From contig NC_054711.1 of assembly GCF_016097555.1 (NCBI RefSeq), positions 28,969,724 through 29,033,723 on the forward strand: a stretch of DNA of 64,000 bases, given 5' to 3'. The notes under the pieces are model-generated. The model ran no database searches, was not told the DNA's origin, and saw only the letters and a list, made by a program, of their open reading frames with translations. A program made the position numbers and the translations under genes. This DNA is from Gigantopelta aegis. Its lineage: Eukaryota > Mollusca > Gastropoda > Neomphalida > Peltospiridae. Shown in pieces: positions 31,292-43,268 of this stretch (position 1 is the first letter of the stretch; the number at the start of each line of letters is the position of its first letter).

Positions 31292-32018
31292 GAATTTATT
31301 ACCTTTTGGATCTGTTTTTATAAGTAAACAAAAATTACACTAACAATCAAACTATTAAACAAAATGCACACACATTTTGAGTTTGAGTTTAATAACATAA
31401 CATAACATCAAATTCCTCAAAATATATCATTGGATTTTTTGTTAACAATAAACGTTTATGATTATGTTGTAATGGTATCGGGAAAACAAAACTGAACACC
31501 CGCAGCCGAACAAAAATATTTGTCGTGTTGTACACACTAACTTGTAGAACATGTCAAATTATTAATTAAAATATCTTCGTGATAATTACACAATGCTATA
31601 TACTAGCATTAGCTTTTATTACGCGAAAAACTCTAATCTAGCACATTTTTTTAGCCAAACGTGCTCGAGATATCTCCAAATAAACAGTAAAAATAAAATT
31701 TACCGAATTGTGGTATTCGCACAAGACTTTTAAGAAATTTAATCAGTGAGGCGTGTTGGAGAAATTTCGTCGGTACAACTTGTCGAGCAAGTCACGTGAC
31801 ATTTTGTTTACCCCGGCCAATTCTGTATTTTCCCGCGAATGACACGGTGTACCTGTGGTACGCATTGGCCAATCAAAACGTAGAAAATGTATCTAAAAGG
31901 TAATACATATGCATGAGAATCGAATGTTTATGCTCACCGAAACTTGTTTACCTAGATGATACTTAAAATATTACTGGAATGTATTTTATTCGAAATACCT
32001 GTGACTTTGTTTTTCCAC
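31292..32018. other. Spacer upstream of gene 2 mucin exon
   Basis: AT-rich, no coding sequence seen. I searched for a signal-peptide exon of gene 2 here and further upstream without finding a convincing one. Confidence 0.5.
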
Positions 32019-32312
32019 AGGGCGGGAGTAGAGCGCCCACCTGGGGTACATCTATGTTAGAATCGAACCTCTTCGATGGACCCTTTCTGTGACTTTTTTT
32101 TTTCCCTTTCTCCATCCTACCCAATGTCCCACGACTGGAATATCAAAGACCGTGGTATGTGCTGTCCTGTGGTACAAGTTTTCCTTGCTGCTAATGGAAC
32201 AAAACGTAGTGGGTTTCCTCTAACACTATAATATGTCAGAAGTTTCATTTAGCCGATGATTAATAACTCAATGTGCACTATTGGTGTCGTTAAACAAAAC
32301 AAACTAACTTTG
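32019..32312 (+). repeat. SINE type A', diverged
   Basis: It starts GGGCGGGAGTAGAGCGCCCA, then CCCACGACTGGAATATCAAA, AGACCGTGGTATGTGCTGTC, and ends AGCCGATGATTAATAACTCA, TGGTGTCGTTAAACAAAACA. It is more diverged than the other copies and ends 33 bp before the gene 2 mucin exon. Confidence 0.75.
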
Positions 32313-32345
32313 GGGTTAAGAAATACATTTTCTGTTTTTTTCCAG

Positions 32346-35300
32346 GTCCCATTCAACAGATCCTCTTAACAGAGTGCATTATTATCTCGATGATAATTGA
32401 CGTAACTGGTACATCGTCAAATGACATACCTAGTAAAATAACAAATCATATATCGAGTAGCACAGCAAATGACATATCTAGAAGCATAGTAAGTCACATA
32501 TCTAGTAGAACATCAAGCGATATCTTCAGTAGCGCATCAAGGGACATATCTAGTAGTACACCAAGTGACAACTTTAATAGCACACCAAGTGACATGTTTA
32601 GTAGCACACCAAGTGACATGTTTACTAGCACACCTATTGACATATTCAGTAGCACACCAAGTGACATGATCAGTAGCACACCAAGTGTCACATCTAGTAG
32701 TACACCGAGTGACATGTTTAGTAGCACACCAAGTGACACATCCACTAGCAAACCGAGTGACATGTTTAGTAGCACACCAAGTGACATGTCTAGTAGCAAA
32801 CCGGGTGACATGTTTAGTAGCACACCAAGTGACATGTCTAGCAGCACACTAAGTGACATAATCAGTAGCACATCTATTGACATATTCAGTAGTACGCCTA
32901 TTGATATATTCAGTAGCACACCAAGTGACATGTTCAGTAGCAGACCAAGTGACATGTTTAGTAGCAGACCAAGTGACATGTTCAGTAGCACATCTATTGA
33001 CATATTCAGCAGCACGCCTATTGATATATTCAGTAGCACACCTAGTGACATGTCTAGTAACACACCAGGTGACATGTCCAATAGCACACCAAGTGACATG
33101 TCTAGTAGCTCAGCGAGTGACATGTTCAGAAGCACACCAAGTTACATATCCAGTAGCACACTAAGTGACATGTCTAGTAACACACCAGGTGATATGTCTA
33201 GTAGCGCACCAAGTGACACGTTCAGTAGCACACCAAGTGACATGTTCAGTAGCACACCAAGTGACATATCCAGTAGCACACCAAGTGACATGTCCAGTAG
33301 CACAGCAAGTGACATGTCTAGTAGCACACCAAGTGATATGCTCAGTAGCACACCAAGTGACATGTCTAGTAGCACACCAGGTGACATGTCCAGTAGCTCA
33401 CCACATGACATGTCTAGTAGCACACCAAGTGACATGTTTAGTAACACGCCAAGTGGCATGTTTAGTAGCACACAAAGTGACATGTTCAGTAGCACACCAA
33501 GTGACTTATCCAGTCGCACACCAAGTAACATGTCCGGTAGCACAGCAAGTGACATGTCTAGTAGCACACTAAGTGACATGTCTAGTAACACACCAGGTGA
33601 TATGTCTAGTAGCGCACCAAGTGACACGTTCAGTAGCACACCAAGTGACATGTTCAGTAGCACACCAAGTGACATATCCATTAGCACACCAAGTGACATG
33701 TCCAGTAGCACAGCAAGTGACATGTCTAGTAGCACACCAAGTGATATGCTCAGTAGCACACCAAGTGACATGTCTAGTAGCACACCAAGTAACATGTCTA
33801 GTAGCACACCAAGTGACATGTCCAGTAGCACACCAAGTGACATGTCTAGTAGCACACCAAGTGACATGTCTAGTAGCACACCAGGTGACATGTCCAGTAG
33901 CTCACCACATGACATGTCTAGTAGCACACCAAGTGACATGTTTAGTAACACGCCAAGTGGCATGTTTAGTAGCACACAAAGTGACATGTTCAGTAGCACA
34001 CCAAGTGACTTATCCAGTCGCACACCAAGTAACATGTCCGGTAGCACAGCAAGTGACATGTCTAGTAGCACACCAAGTGATATGCTCAGTAGCACAACAA
34101 GTGACATGTCTAGTAGCACACCAAGTGACATGTCTAGTAGCACACCAAGTGACATGTCTAGTAGCACACCAAGTGAGATGCGCAGTAGCACACCAAGTGA
34201 CATATTCAGTAGCACACCAAGTGACATGTCTAGTAGCACACCAGGTGACATGTCCAGTAGCTCAACACGTGACATATCTAGCAGCACACCAAGTGACATG
34301 TTTAGTAACACGCCAAGTGGCATGTTTAGTAGCACGCCAAGTGGCATATTTAGTAGCACACAAAGTGACATTTTCAGTAGCACACCAAGTGACATATCCA
34401 GTAGCACACCAAGTAACATGTCCAGTAGCACAGCAAGTGACATGTCTAGTAGAACACCAAGTGATATGCTCAGTAGCACACCAAGTGACATGTCTAGTAG
34501 CACACCAAGTGACATGTCCAGTAGCACACCAAGTGACATGTCTAGTAGCACACCAAGTGCCATGTCCAGTAGCACACCAAGTGACATGTCTAGTAGCGCA
34601 CAAAGTGACATATCCAGTAGCACACCAAGTGACATGTCCAGTAGCACACCAAGTGACATGTCTAGTAGCACATCAGGTGACATGCCCAGTAGGTCACCAC
34701 GTGACATGTCTAGTAGCACACCAAGTGACATGTTTAGTAGCACACCAAGTGACATGTCTAGTAGCACACCAAGTGACATGTCCAGTAGCACACCAAGTGA
34801 CATGTCTAGTAGCACACCAGGTGACATGCCCAGTAGCTCACCACGTGACATGTCTAGTAGCACACCAAGTGACATGTTTAGTAGCACACCAAGTGACATG
34901 TCCAGTAGCACACCAAGTGACATGTCTAGTAGCACACCAGGTGACATGCCCAGTAGCTCACCACGTGACATGTCTAGTAGCACACCAAGTGACATGTTTA
35001 GTAGCACACCAAGTGGCATGTTTGGTAGCACGCCAAGTGGCATGTTTATTAGCACACGAAGTGACATGTTCAGTAGCACACCTATTGACATATTCAGTAG
35101 CACACCAAGTGCCATGTTCAGTAGCACACCGAGTGACATGCTCAGTAGCACACCAAATGACATGATCAGTAGCACACAAAGTGTCACATCTAGTAGTACA
35201 CCGAGTGACATGTTTAGTAGCACACCAAGTGACATCTCTAGTAGCAAACCGAGTGACATGTTTAGTAGCACACCAAGTGACATGTCTAGTAGTACACCAA

Positions 35301-36347
35301 GTGACACGTTCAGTAGCACATCTATTGACATATTCAGTAGCACACATATTGATGTATTCAGTAGCACACGGAGTGACATATTAAGTAGCACACGAAGTGA
35401 CATGTTCAGTAGCACACCAAGTGACATGTCCAGTAGCACACCAAGTGAGATGTCTAATAGCACACCAAGCGACATGTCCAGTAGCACACCAAGTGACATG
35501 TTCAGTAGCACACCAAGTGACATGTCCAGTAGCACACCAAGTGAGATGTCTAATAGCACACCAAGCGACATGTCCAGTAGCACACCAAGTGACATGTTCA
35601 GTAGCACACAAAGTGACATGTCCAGTAGCACACCAAGTGACATGTCCAGTAGCACACCAAGTGACATGTCTAGTAGCACACCATGTGACATGTCCAGTAG
35701 CTCACCACGTGACATGTCTAGTAGCACACCAAGTGACATGTTTAGTAGCACACCAAGTGGCATGTTTGGTAGCACGTCAAGTGGCATGTTTATTAGCACA
35801 CCAAGTGACATTTTCAGTAGCACACCTACTGACATATTCAGTAGCACACCAAGTGCCATGTTCAGTAGCACACCAAGTGACATGTTCAGTAGCACACCAA
35901 GTGACATGTTTAGTAGCACACCGAGTGACGTGCTCAGTAGCACACCAAGTGACATGATCAGTAGCACACAAAGTGTCACATCTAGTTGTACACCGAGTGA
36001 CATGTTTAGTAGCACACCAAGTGACATCTCTAGTAGCAAACCGAGTGACGTGTTTAGTAGCACACCAAGTGACATGTCTAGTAGTACACCAAGTGACATG
36101 TTCAGTAGCACATCTATTGACATATTCAGTAGCACACCTATTGATGTATTCAGTAGCACACGAAGTGACATATTAAGTAGCACACCAAGTGACATGTTCA
36201 GTAGCACACCAAGTGACATGTTCAGTAGCACACCAAGTGACATGTCTAGTAGCACAGCGAGTACTACACGAGGTACTACACCAAGTACAACATCTAGCAC
36301 AACACCAACACCAGGAGGAGACACATCCACGAGGAGGCCGGATTCCA
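32346..36347 (+). CDS. Gene 2 exon: mucin-like Ser/Thr/Pro/Asp repeat domain
   Basis: A single 4002-bp exon lies between TTTTTCCAG and the donor CCA|GTAAGT and is open throughout (1333 codons). It is about 150 copies of a 24-bp unit encoding SSTPSDMS or SSTPSDMF, with variants such as SSTPIDIF, SSKPSDMF and SSSPRDMS. Roughly half the residues are Ser with one Thr, Pro and Asp per unit, so it would be heavily O-glycosylated. One acidic residue per unit is unusual for a mucin. The last part (STTRGTTPSTTSSTTPTPGG) is more conventional. Blocks are repeated at larger scale (offsets 408 and 792 bp). The exon starts in phase 1, so it needs an upstream exon; the ATG at 32390 is not preceded by a good signal peptide. 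Long open frames on the other strand (1062 codons) follow from the 24-bp period and are not genes. Confidence 0.85.
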
Positions 36348-36917
<570 letters not shown>

Positions 36918-37036
36918 GTCAAGCACGTTTCAGACTGTCGTTTTCCCTTGAATTTTCAAAGCTACTTTTCAATGACGACTTGAAAGACCCTCGAACAAAG
37001 CTCTATGCAAACTACACAGGAGAGCTGAGATCTCAA
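36918..37036 (+). CDS. Gene 2 exon: SEA domain, N-terminal part
   Basis: This 119-bp exon joins 36347 in phase to read S-Q-A-R-F-R-L-S-F-S-L-E-F and ends YANYTGELRSQ. The pattern of strand, acidic turn (NDDLKDPRTKLY) and amphipathic helix is the usual start of a SEA domain. Donor GTAAGT; phase 0 at the end. An N-glycosylation sequon (NYT) is present. No counterpart was found for gene 1 within the window. Confidence 0.82.
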
Positions 37037-37841
37037 GTAAGTTTTATAAATGTATTTTTAAATATTTAACTTTGCACAGTAACAGATAATATAGATTATG
37101 GATAGAGACAGTAGCTTTAAAACTGTAGTGATGTTTGTATTGTTCTGCATTAGTGAAACATTATTATAGCAGGGTTCGAAATTAAGATGGGCAAACCGGC
37201 CTCCGCCGGTTATTATGCTTAAGAGCCGATTAAAATATATACAAAACCAAAAGATAACCAGCCCCAAAACGCTGTTTATATGTCCAGCTAGACCATATAT
37301 ATTAATTCGTAAAACGATATGTTACTTTGCATGTAAACATTTTAAAGGGCCTGTTGAAAAAACCTGATACTGGGCCCGTTAAAGAAAATGCTAATGTCGT
37401 ATAGGATGTTGAGTTGATAATGTAAATTTATCAAATATGTGCTTAGTGTTTTCGTTTTGCATTAGTAAATAGTGTTATTAATTTAACATTGTGGTCGTGT
37501 TTTCCGTAATGTAATAAAGATTTTGAGGTAAGACTGTGACGTTTACTGGTATTTGTGTTTGACATTAGTAAACGATGTTATAATGATAAGGTGAGATTGT
37601 GAATGTATATATTAAAACTGTAGGTGCGTTTCTTATTTTATATTAGTAAATAGTGTTATAATATGGTACCGTGAGATTGTGAGGTTTGTAAAAGTGTAGT
37701 CGTGTTTGTGTTTCACATTAGTAAATGATGTTATAATACGGTGAGGCGAGATTGTAAGTTTTATTAAAACTGTAGTTGTGTTTATATTTTGCATTAGTAA
37801 ATAATATAGTACTATGGTGAGGTGAAATTGTGAGTTTGTTA

Positions 37842-38398
37842 AAGGGACATTCCTGAGTTTGCTGTAATTTTTAAGATATTATCGACTAACAGAGACTTTT
37901 TAAAGGGACATTCCCGAGTTTGCTGTAATTTTTAAGATGTTATCGATTAGCAGATACTTTTTTAAAGGAACATTCCCGAGTTTGCTGTAATTTTTAAGAT
38001 GTTATCGACTAACAGAGACTTTTTAAAGGGACATTCCCGAGTTTGCTGTAATTTTTAAGATGTTATCGACTAACAGATACTTTTTAACGATTGTAATTAC
38101 ATATCAAATAAAATATTAGAGGCTGTATATTAAATGTGTTTCTGATCGTTCTATTATTTGTACAAGGTTAAATTTAATTTAATTTCCTAAAAAAAAAAAA
38201 AATTGTATGTACAACATTATTTGAAGACAGAATCCAGTTTGGGCTTCTTACAAATATTAAAACGGCCAGAAACATATTGAATATACAGACACCGATATTC
38301 TAAACAAGAAAATATATTTAATATGTAAGTTTATTCGTAGAAATATTATATTTTTCGGAAACACCTTAGAATGCAGCAAACTCAGGAATGTCCCTTTA
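37842..38398. mobile_element. TTAA-flanked MITE copy 4 with tandem 5' ends
   Basis: The first 62 bases (TTAAAGGGACATTCCTGAGT, TTGCTGTAATTTTTAAGAT, ATTATCGACTAACAGAGAC) are present four times in a row before the rest of the element. The right end is CTCAGGAATGTCCCTTTATA. Confidence 0.82.
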
Positions 38399-38775
38399 TA
38401 CCATAAAATTAATATGGCATCACTTGTTGACCTAAAATTAATATTCATGTAAAAGTAATATTTTGACTGTATTTTAGTTAGAGTGAAAATATAGAAATCA
38501 TATTTATATTTTTGCTAACAAGTTCATGCTTCAGTTACCTCCCTTGTAAATTATCACAGTCTAATTATTGAAGTCAATGTGGCTTTATCGCTTTCTAGTT
38601 TGATGATTACCAATGCCTCTTGATCATATTTGGAAACAAAAATAGTACTTTAAAAAATTGTACCTGCAACAAAATGGATATGAAGTCCAATGAGGTAAAA
38701 TATCTAAAACTGATTGCGTACGAAGCCAAATAATGTAATGGCGACACAATATCCTGTCGATGACTTTAGTCTTTA

Positions 38776-39057
38776 AAAAAAAAAAATATGTTTTATTTAA
38801 CGACGCACTCAACACATTTTATTTACGGTTATATGGCGTCAGACACATGGTTAAGGACCACACATATATTGAGAGAGGAAACTCGCTGTCGCCACTTCAT
38901 GGACTACTCTTTTCGATTAGCAGTAAGGGATCTTTTATATGCACCATCCCACAGACAGGAGAGTACATACCACGGCCTTTGTTTCACCGGGGATCGATCT
39001 TGGATCGATCGCGCATCAAGCGAACGCTTTACCACTGGACTGCGTCCCGCCTCTTAG
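38776..39057 (-). repeat. SINE type A, full length
   Basis: From AAAAATATGTTTTATTTAAC to GCGAACGCTTTACCACTGGA, CTGCGTCCCGCC on the plus strand, which is the reverse complement of a complete type A element including A box and B box. Confidence 0.87.
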
Positions 39058-39339
39058 TTTAGTAGGTCTCGGTCCATGGGAGACAAAAACCAACAGCCAC
39101 CAGTAGGCTTGATTCCAATAACGAGCTACTCTTTATATATACTAAATACAAACATTATACGTAGCTCCCCTTTATTTTTCGGCGGACCGTTAAAAAAGCG
39201 CCCAAATTCCTTCATTAAAACTGCGCAACGTTTATTTTTGGCTTAATCCTACGGGACTTTCAAAATTCAATAGCACCAAAACTACCCCCCCCCCCCCCCC
39301 CCCCCCCTCCCCATGTATGTATGTATGCATGAATAACTA

Positions 39340-39478
39340 TATATTGTATGTCGAGGTTGACTGTTACATACGTAGATATTAACGCACTGGAAAAGATTTA
39401 CTTATCCCCTTAGCCAGTGCGTTAATATCTATGTATGTAACAATCAACCTCGACATATATAAAATATATAGATATTCA
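39340..39478. repeat. Foldback palindrome with partial copy at 39727-39790
   Basis: ATGTCGAGGTTGACTGTTAC, ATACGTAGATATTAACGCAC pairs with GTGCGTTAATATCTATGTAT, GTAACAATCAACCTCGACAT. The right arm recurs at 39727-39770 (GCGTTAATATCTATGTATGT) downstream of the tRNA-like head. Confidence 0.8.
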
Positions 39479-39599
39479 TACATCAATACATACTAGCCAG
39501 TGCCAGGTCTGCCCACTGTTTTATGCACGTAAGTGGGATCGACCGCATATATTGTAGGCCCCATGCATGTGGTTGAGTTAAAGAGCATCCTTTTTATGA

Positions 39600-39780
39600 G
39601 TGCCTCGATAGCTCAGAGGGCATCGTGGTTAGCCTTGCAATTTGCGGGCGATTCCCAGGTTCGAGTCCCAGCAACGGCCTGGAACAATTTGTGAGGCCAG
39701 AAAGGATTTGATTATCCCCTGCGCCAATGCGTTAATATCTATGTATGTAACAGTCAACCTCGACATACATACAATATATA
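39600..39780 (+). repeat. SINE-like element with tRNA-like head
   Basis: It begins TGCCTCGATAGCTCAGAGGG (A-box-like), has GGTTCGAGTCCCAGCAACGG (B-box-like) and continues into GCGTTAATATCTATGTATGT. There is no intact cloverleaf, so it is not called a tRNA gene. Confidence 0.55.
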
Positions 39781-39964
39781 GATATTCATACATACATACA
39801 TACATACATACATACATACATACATACATGCATGTATGTGTGTGTATGTATGTATGTATGTATGTATGTATGTGTGGGTGTGCATGTATGTATGTATATA
39901 TGCATGCATGTATGTATGCATGTATGTATGCATGTATGAATGTATGCATGTATGTATGTATGTA
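39779..39964. repeat. (TACA)n / (TATG)n microsatellite
   Basis: ATACATACATAC followed by ATGTATGTATGC tetranucleotides, forming a self-complementary tract. Confidence 0.92.
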
Positions 39965-40156
39965 TTGCGGCTTGGTTTCACATGCTTTCTAATAAATAAA
40001 ATACTATACTCGTTTGCCTCACACACCAATTCTCTCGTCAGATACCAAAACACTTCATTCATTTCATAAAAATGGTAATCTCGTTTAATATTCTATATTT
40101 ATACACTTTAGTGGTAGACATATATTTGATAAAATAAAGATTTATTAAAATTTCAG

Positions 40157-40215
40157 CTGACACGAATCTACACAAACGTTCCAGGTTTTAACTACGTAGA
40201 TATAAAAGGATTTAG
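40157..40215 (+). CDS. Gene 2 exon: SEA domain, middle segment
   Basis: A 59-bp exon (TTTCAG | ... TTTAG|GTAAGT) encoding LTRIYTNVPGFNYVDIKGF plus two bases that complete Arg with the next exon. It follows the helix of the previous exon in phase 0 and leads into the GS cleavage turn. This matches the order of secondary structure in mucin SEA domains. Confidence 0.8.
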
Positions 40216-40677
40216 GTAAGTACATACATGCAAGTTGTATTTGACCATTTGTGGGCGTTAATGCTAGTTTAACTGTCGCAAATTTAGGTTTACTGACCAG
40301 TGTTAAAAGGCTCTGTTAACCGCAACATAAACTTATCACGAATGTAAGCATTCATTCAACTCTAGGTATTAGAACATTTTGTGGAGTTGTAGTAATACAT
40401 TTTACATGATTATATGTGAACAAATTAATATGTGAAGACATACATCCAGTTTTATAGACAGACATACAATAGTATTATTATTAAAGTGTTGTAGAACCAC
40501 GTAGTATTAATAGAATATGTTTTATTTTAGAAATCCGCAATAGTGCCTTCAGTTACTATTATGTATTACTGATTTATATACAAATAGATTATTATTAAAT
40601 TTATAGGCATTTTAGCAAATTTTGTCTATATGTTTGCACTAAGAGCGTGACTATCAAATATTTTGATATTTTTACAG
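40216..40677. other. Gene 2 intron, no feature seen
   Basis: A 462-bp AT-rich intron, GTAAGT to TTTACAG. No repeat or exon recognised. Confidence 0.6.
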
Positions 40678-40856
40678 AAATGGAAGCGTCATTAATCTCT
40701 ACACCGTGGTTTTAAACGTCGGCCAAACAAACAAAAGCCTTGTTATTGATGTTCTCTTCGACGAAGTGCTTCGGGACCTCGAAAACGTCACACTCGATGG
40801 ATCGGATGTTAATAGGACGTCACTGTATAAAACCATGACAACAGAACTTGACAATG
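40678..40856 (+). CDS. Gene 2 exon: SEA domain, C-terminal half with cleavage-type turn
   Basis: A 179-bp exon. With the preceding exon it reads G-F-R-N-G-S-V-I-N-L-Y-T-V-V-L. The F-R-x-G-S-V motif closely resembles the MUC1 SEA autoproteolysis site (known to cleave between Gly and Ser of GSVVV). It then reads QTNKSLVIDVLFDEVLRDLE and ends YKTMTTELDN. Sequons NGS, NKS, NVT and NRT are present. The homologous gene 1 exon is 2840-3018, with equal length and phase. Donor GTAATA. Confidence 0.85.
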
Positions 40857-40897
40857 GTAATATATTACAGTTTTCAATATCGGTGGTGTAGTACATA

Positions 40898-41177
40898 CCA
40901 ACCGACCTCTGTGGCGTCGTGGCTAAGCCATCGGACTACAGGTTGGTAGGTACGGGGTTCGCAGCTCGGCACCGGCTCGAACCTAGAGCGAGTTCTTAAG
41001 GACTCGGTGGGTAGGTGTAAGGCTACTACACGCTCTTCTCTCTCACTAACCACTAACCAACTAACAACTAACCCACTGTCCTGGACAGACAGTCCAGATA
41101 GCTGAGGTGTGTGCCCAGGACAGCGTGGTTGAACCTTAATTGGATATAAGCACGAAAAAAGTTGAAATAAAATGAAA
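40898..41177 (+). repeat. SINE type C, full length
   Basis: Head CAACCGACCTCTGTGGCGTC, A-box-like GTGGCTAAGCCATCGG, B box GGGGTTCGCAGCTCGG, body with CTCTTCTCTCTCACTAACCA, end GGATATAAGCACGAAAAAAG with a GAAATAAAATGAAAT tail. Confidence 0.87.
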
Positions 41178-42221
41178 TACTACATACAAACTGCTTGGCT
41201 GGTTGGCTGCCTGCCTGACTGACTGGCTGTCTGACTGATTGACTGCAGGACCATAGCATAGTCTGACCCTGAGAGTGGTTGTTCGAATATAAACTTAGTG
41301 GGCCTTTTTGTGTAGATTTTCCCCGGACATCTATATGAATATACTTATGACGGAACATGCTCTTAATTTTGTTTTCGCCTGTGGCGATATTAATTGTTTT
41401 AGAGGGCCGTGTGCAGTCTCAATATGCACTTAAGCCCAGGTGAACCTTGTTACGTAATACACCTGCGCGACGGTCGTCGAGCTGTACTTTCCAATACACA
41501 ACCGGACCAGTTGCGCAGGCCATGTGGCCAGTAGTTACGTAATACCTCCGCGCGACCATGGAATCTCTAGCGAACTGGCGTCATCAAGTCTGGCGATCTA
41601 AGGAAAATATGCCGGCGTGGTGGCTGTGGAAAATTCACATGATACGTGAGGTGCCGCGATGTACCCCCAGGCGATATTCGGCTTTTTTTGGACAAATAGA
41701 GTTGTCATTTCTTTATTAATTAAGTTCCCCTGGAAGCGTTTCTCAATTATCACACGTGTGGGTGTTGTGTCACGGTGAAGTGATTAGCATATTGTGTAAA
41801 CTAGACACCTAGAGATTAACTAATTAAGTGATCAGTTCTGGGTTGTTATTATTTGTTGTTGTTAATTACCTACTGCGGCAGTACATTTGTCAGCGTAGGT
41901 TAATACAGATTCCAAAGTGTATTGTGTTTTTGTTGTGTTTTCTAGTGAACTAAACGTGCTATAATAATATATACTTTATATAAGATCTTATCTCTGATCA
42001 TACCTAGACGAGCCACGCGGGTTTTTGAACTGCCCGTTACAGAGAGATCTAATAGATATACAGTTAGGAGAGATATTTGGATAATCGTGTTTCATTCAGT
42101 TTCGGGTATTATAGGATCCCCGTGACAATCCTAATAAACAATTTCTTGTTTCAAGGAGCATGGCATCAGACGCCCCACCCCCAACCCCCACCCCCGGCAA
42201 TTTTTACAAGCTTACGCCTCT

Positions 42222-42332
42222 GGGCCCCGTTCCACGAAGCGATCTTAGTTCTAAGATCATCTTAACTACATAACTACCTGATGCACTTAAGATGATCTTA
42301 GCGTTAAGATGGCTTCGTGGAACGGGCCCCTG
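42222..42332. repeat. Foldback element, GGGCCCCGTTCCACGAAGCG termini
   Basis: TGGGCCCCGTTCCACGAAGC, GATCTTAG on the left pairs with CTTAAGATG..GCTTCGTGGAACGGGCCCC on the right over about 50 bases. The same element is at 49469-49578 and a half copy at 49070-49105. Confidence 0.85.
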
Positions 42333-43268
42333 GACTGGCTGGTTTGGCTGAATAGCTGGCTAGTAGGTGACTAGATGATTAACTGAAAGTGTGTGTTGTG
42401 CGAAGCTGTTAATAACTGCATTAATCTCTTTGAGAATAAATCAATTAGCAATTTATTCCATGAATTCTCTATTACTGCTTTTTAACCCTTACAACTTACA
42501 CATTACTTACAATTTAAAGTTGTATTTGAATTTTTTTATTAGTAAATGATGTTATACATAATATGGTAAGGCGACATTGTACTAATTACAAGTGTAGTTA
42601 TGTTTGTGGTTTGCAATAGTCAATGATGCAATAGGCCAAATATGGTGATGTGAGATTGTGAGTTTATTAAAACTGCAATTTTGTTTTTAAGTCGCGACAA
42701 CGTATGATACCATATAGAACATTTTTTAAAGAGTATAAATACTGCCTAACGATATTATTTTTATTTATTATATATCAAAATTAGTATTTCTAGCAAAGTG
42801 TTTACAGAACGTTTAGAGTCTAGACTGAGTCTGAGACTTTAACGTCATGGAAACGCAATACAAATTGCATGCATATGACGTCATTTCATTTTTGAGTCTA
42901 GACTCTAAATTATTTTTTAATTTTTATATTCCTCGCGGCGGACAATCCGTTTCTTAACACTAACAACAAATCGTTTTGCGAACGCCCGAATTCAACCAGA
43001 TCGAGCAGAAAAACGTCCGCTAGGCTGGTTGGTTTACGAGCTTCATGGTAAACCGAATGACCAGTTCTGGAACCAGTCAAAATAGTTCGCAAATGTTAGT
43101 GAAAAACGGCTGACTGAACTTAGGTGTTTCTAGTAGCTCAAAATGGATTTTTATCTGAAAAACAGTAAATAAAAAAATATGGTCAGTGATTTTAATAGAT
43201 CGATGAATTGAATCTGTGTATGAATGTTTAGCCATTTTGTTTAAACATTTGTTCTTCCTGTACTCCAG

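Larger units (their letters stand above)
37037..40156. other. Gene 2 intron rich in repeats
   Basis: A 3.1-kb intron. It contains a repeated ATTAGTAAATAGTGTTATAA motif at 37450-37830, a MITE with four tandem 5' ends (37842-38398), a type A SINE (38776-39057), poly-C, a foldback (39340-39478), a tRNA-like SINE head (39600-39690) and (TACA)n/(TATG)n tracts (39779-39964). Confidence 0.75.
40857..43268. other. Gene 2 intron with SINE, foldback and possible LTR remnant
   Basis: A 2.4-kb intron. It contains a type C SINE (40898-41177), GGCTG/ACTG simple sequence, a distinct unique-looking block at about 41400-42120 with TATATAAGATC and ending GGATCCCCGTGACA (possibly a solo LTR), and a foldback at 42222-42332. 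A further inverted pair AGAGTCTAGACT / AGTCTAGACTCT is at 42817-42906. No additional exon recognised. Confidence 0.6.

Noticed and set aside
32390..32400. ATG at 32390 as the start of gene 2
   Set aside because: The exon is open upstream to a good acceptor at 32345, and the residues after this Met are not a convincing signal peptide. An upstream exon is more likely.
33573..35165. 530-codon plus-strand frame (VTCLVAHQ repeats) inside the mucin exon
   Set aside because: Shadow frame of the same 24-bp repeat. The SSTPSDM frame is the one continuous with the SEA exon by phase.
33142..36330. 1062-codon open frame on the minus strand, Leu/Met/Ser-rich
   Set aside because: It lies opposite the 24-bp mucin repeat. 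A period divisible by 3 with few stop-prone words keeps other frames open automatically; there are no splice signals or protein resemblance.
39600..39680. tRNA gene
   Set aside because: It has A- and B-box-like words but no cloverleaf, and continues into a dispersed repeat body; treated as a SINE head.
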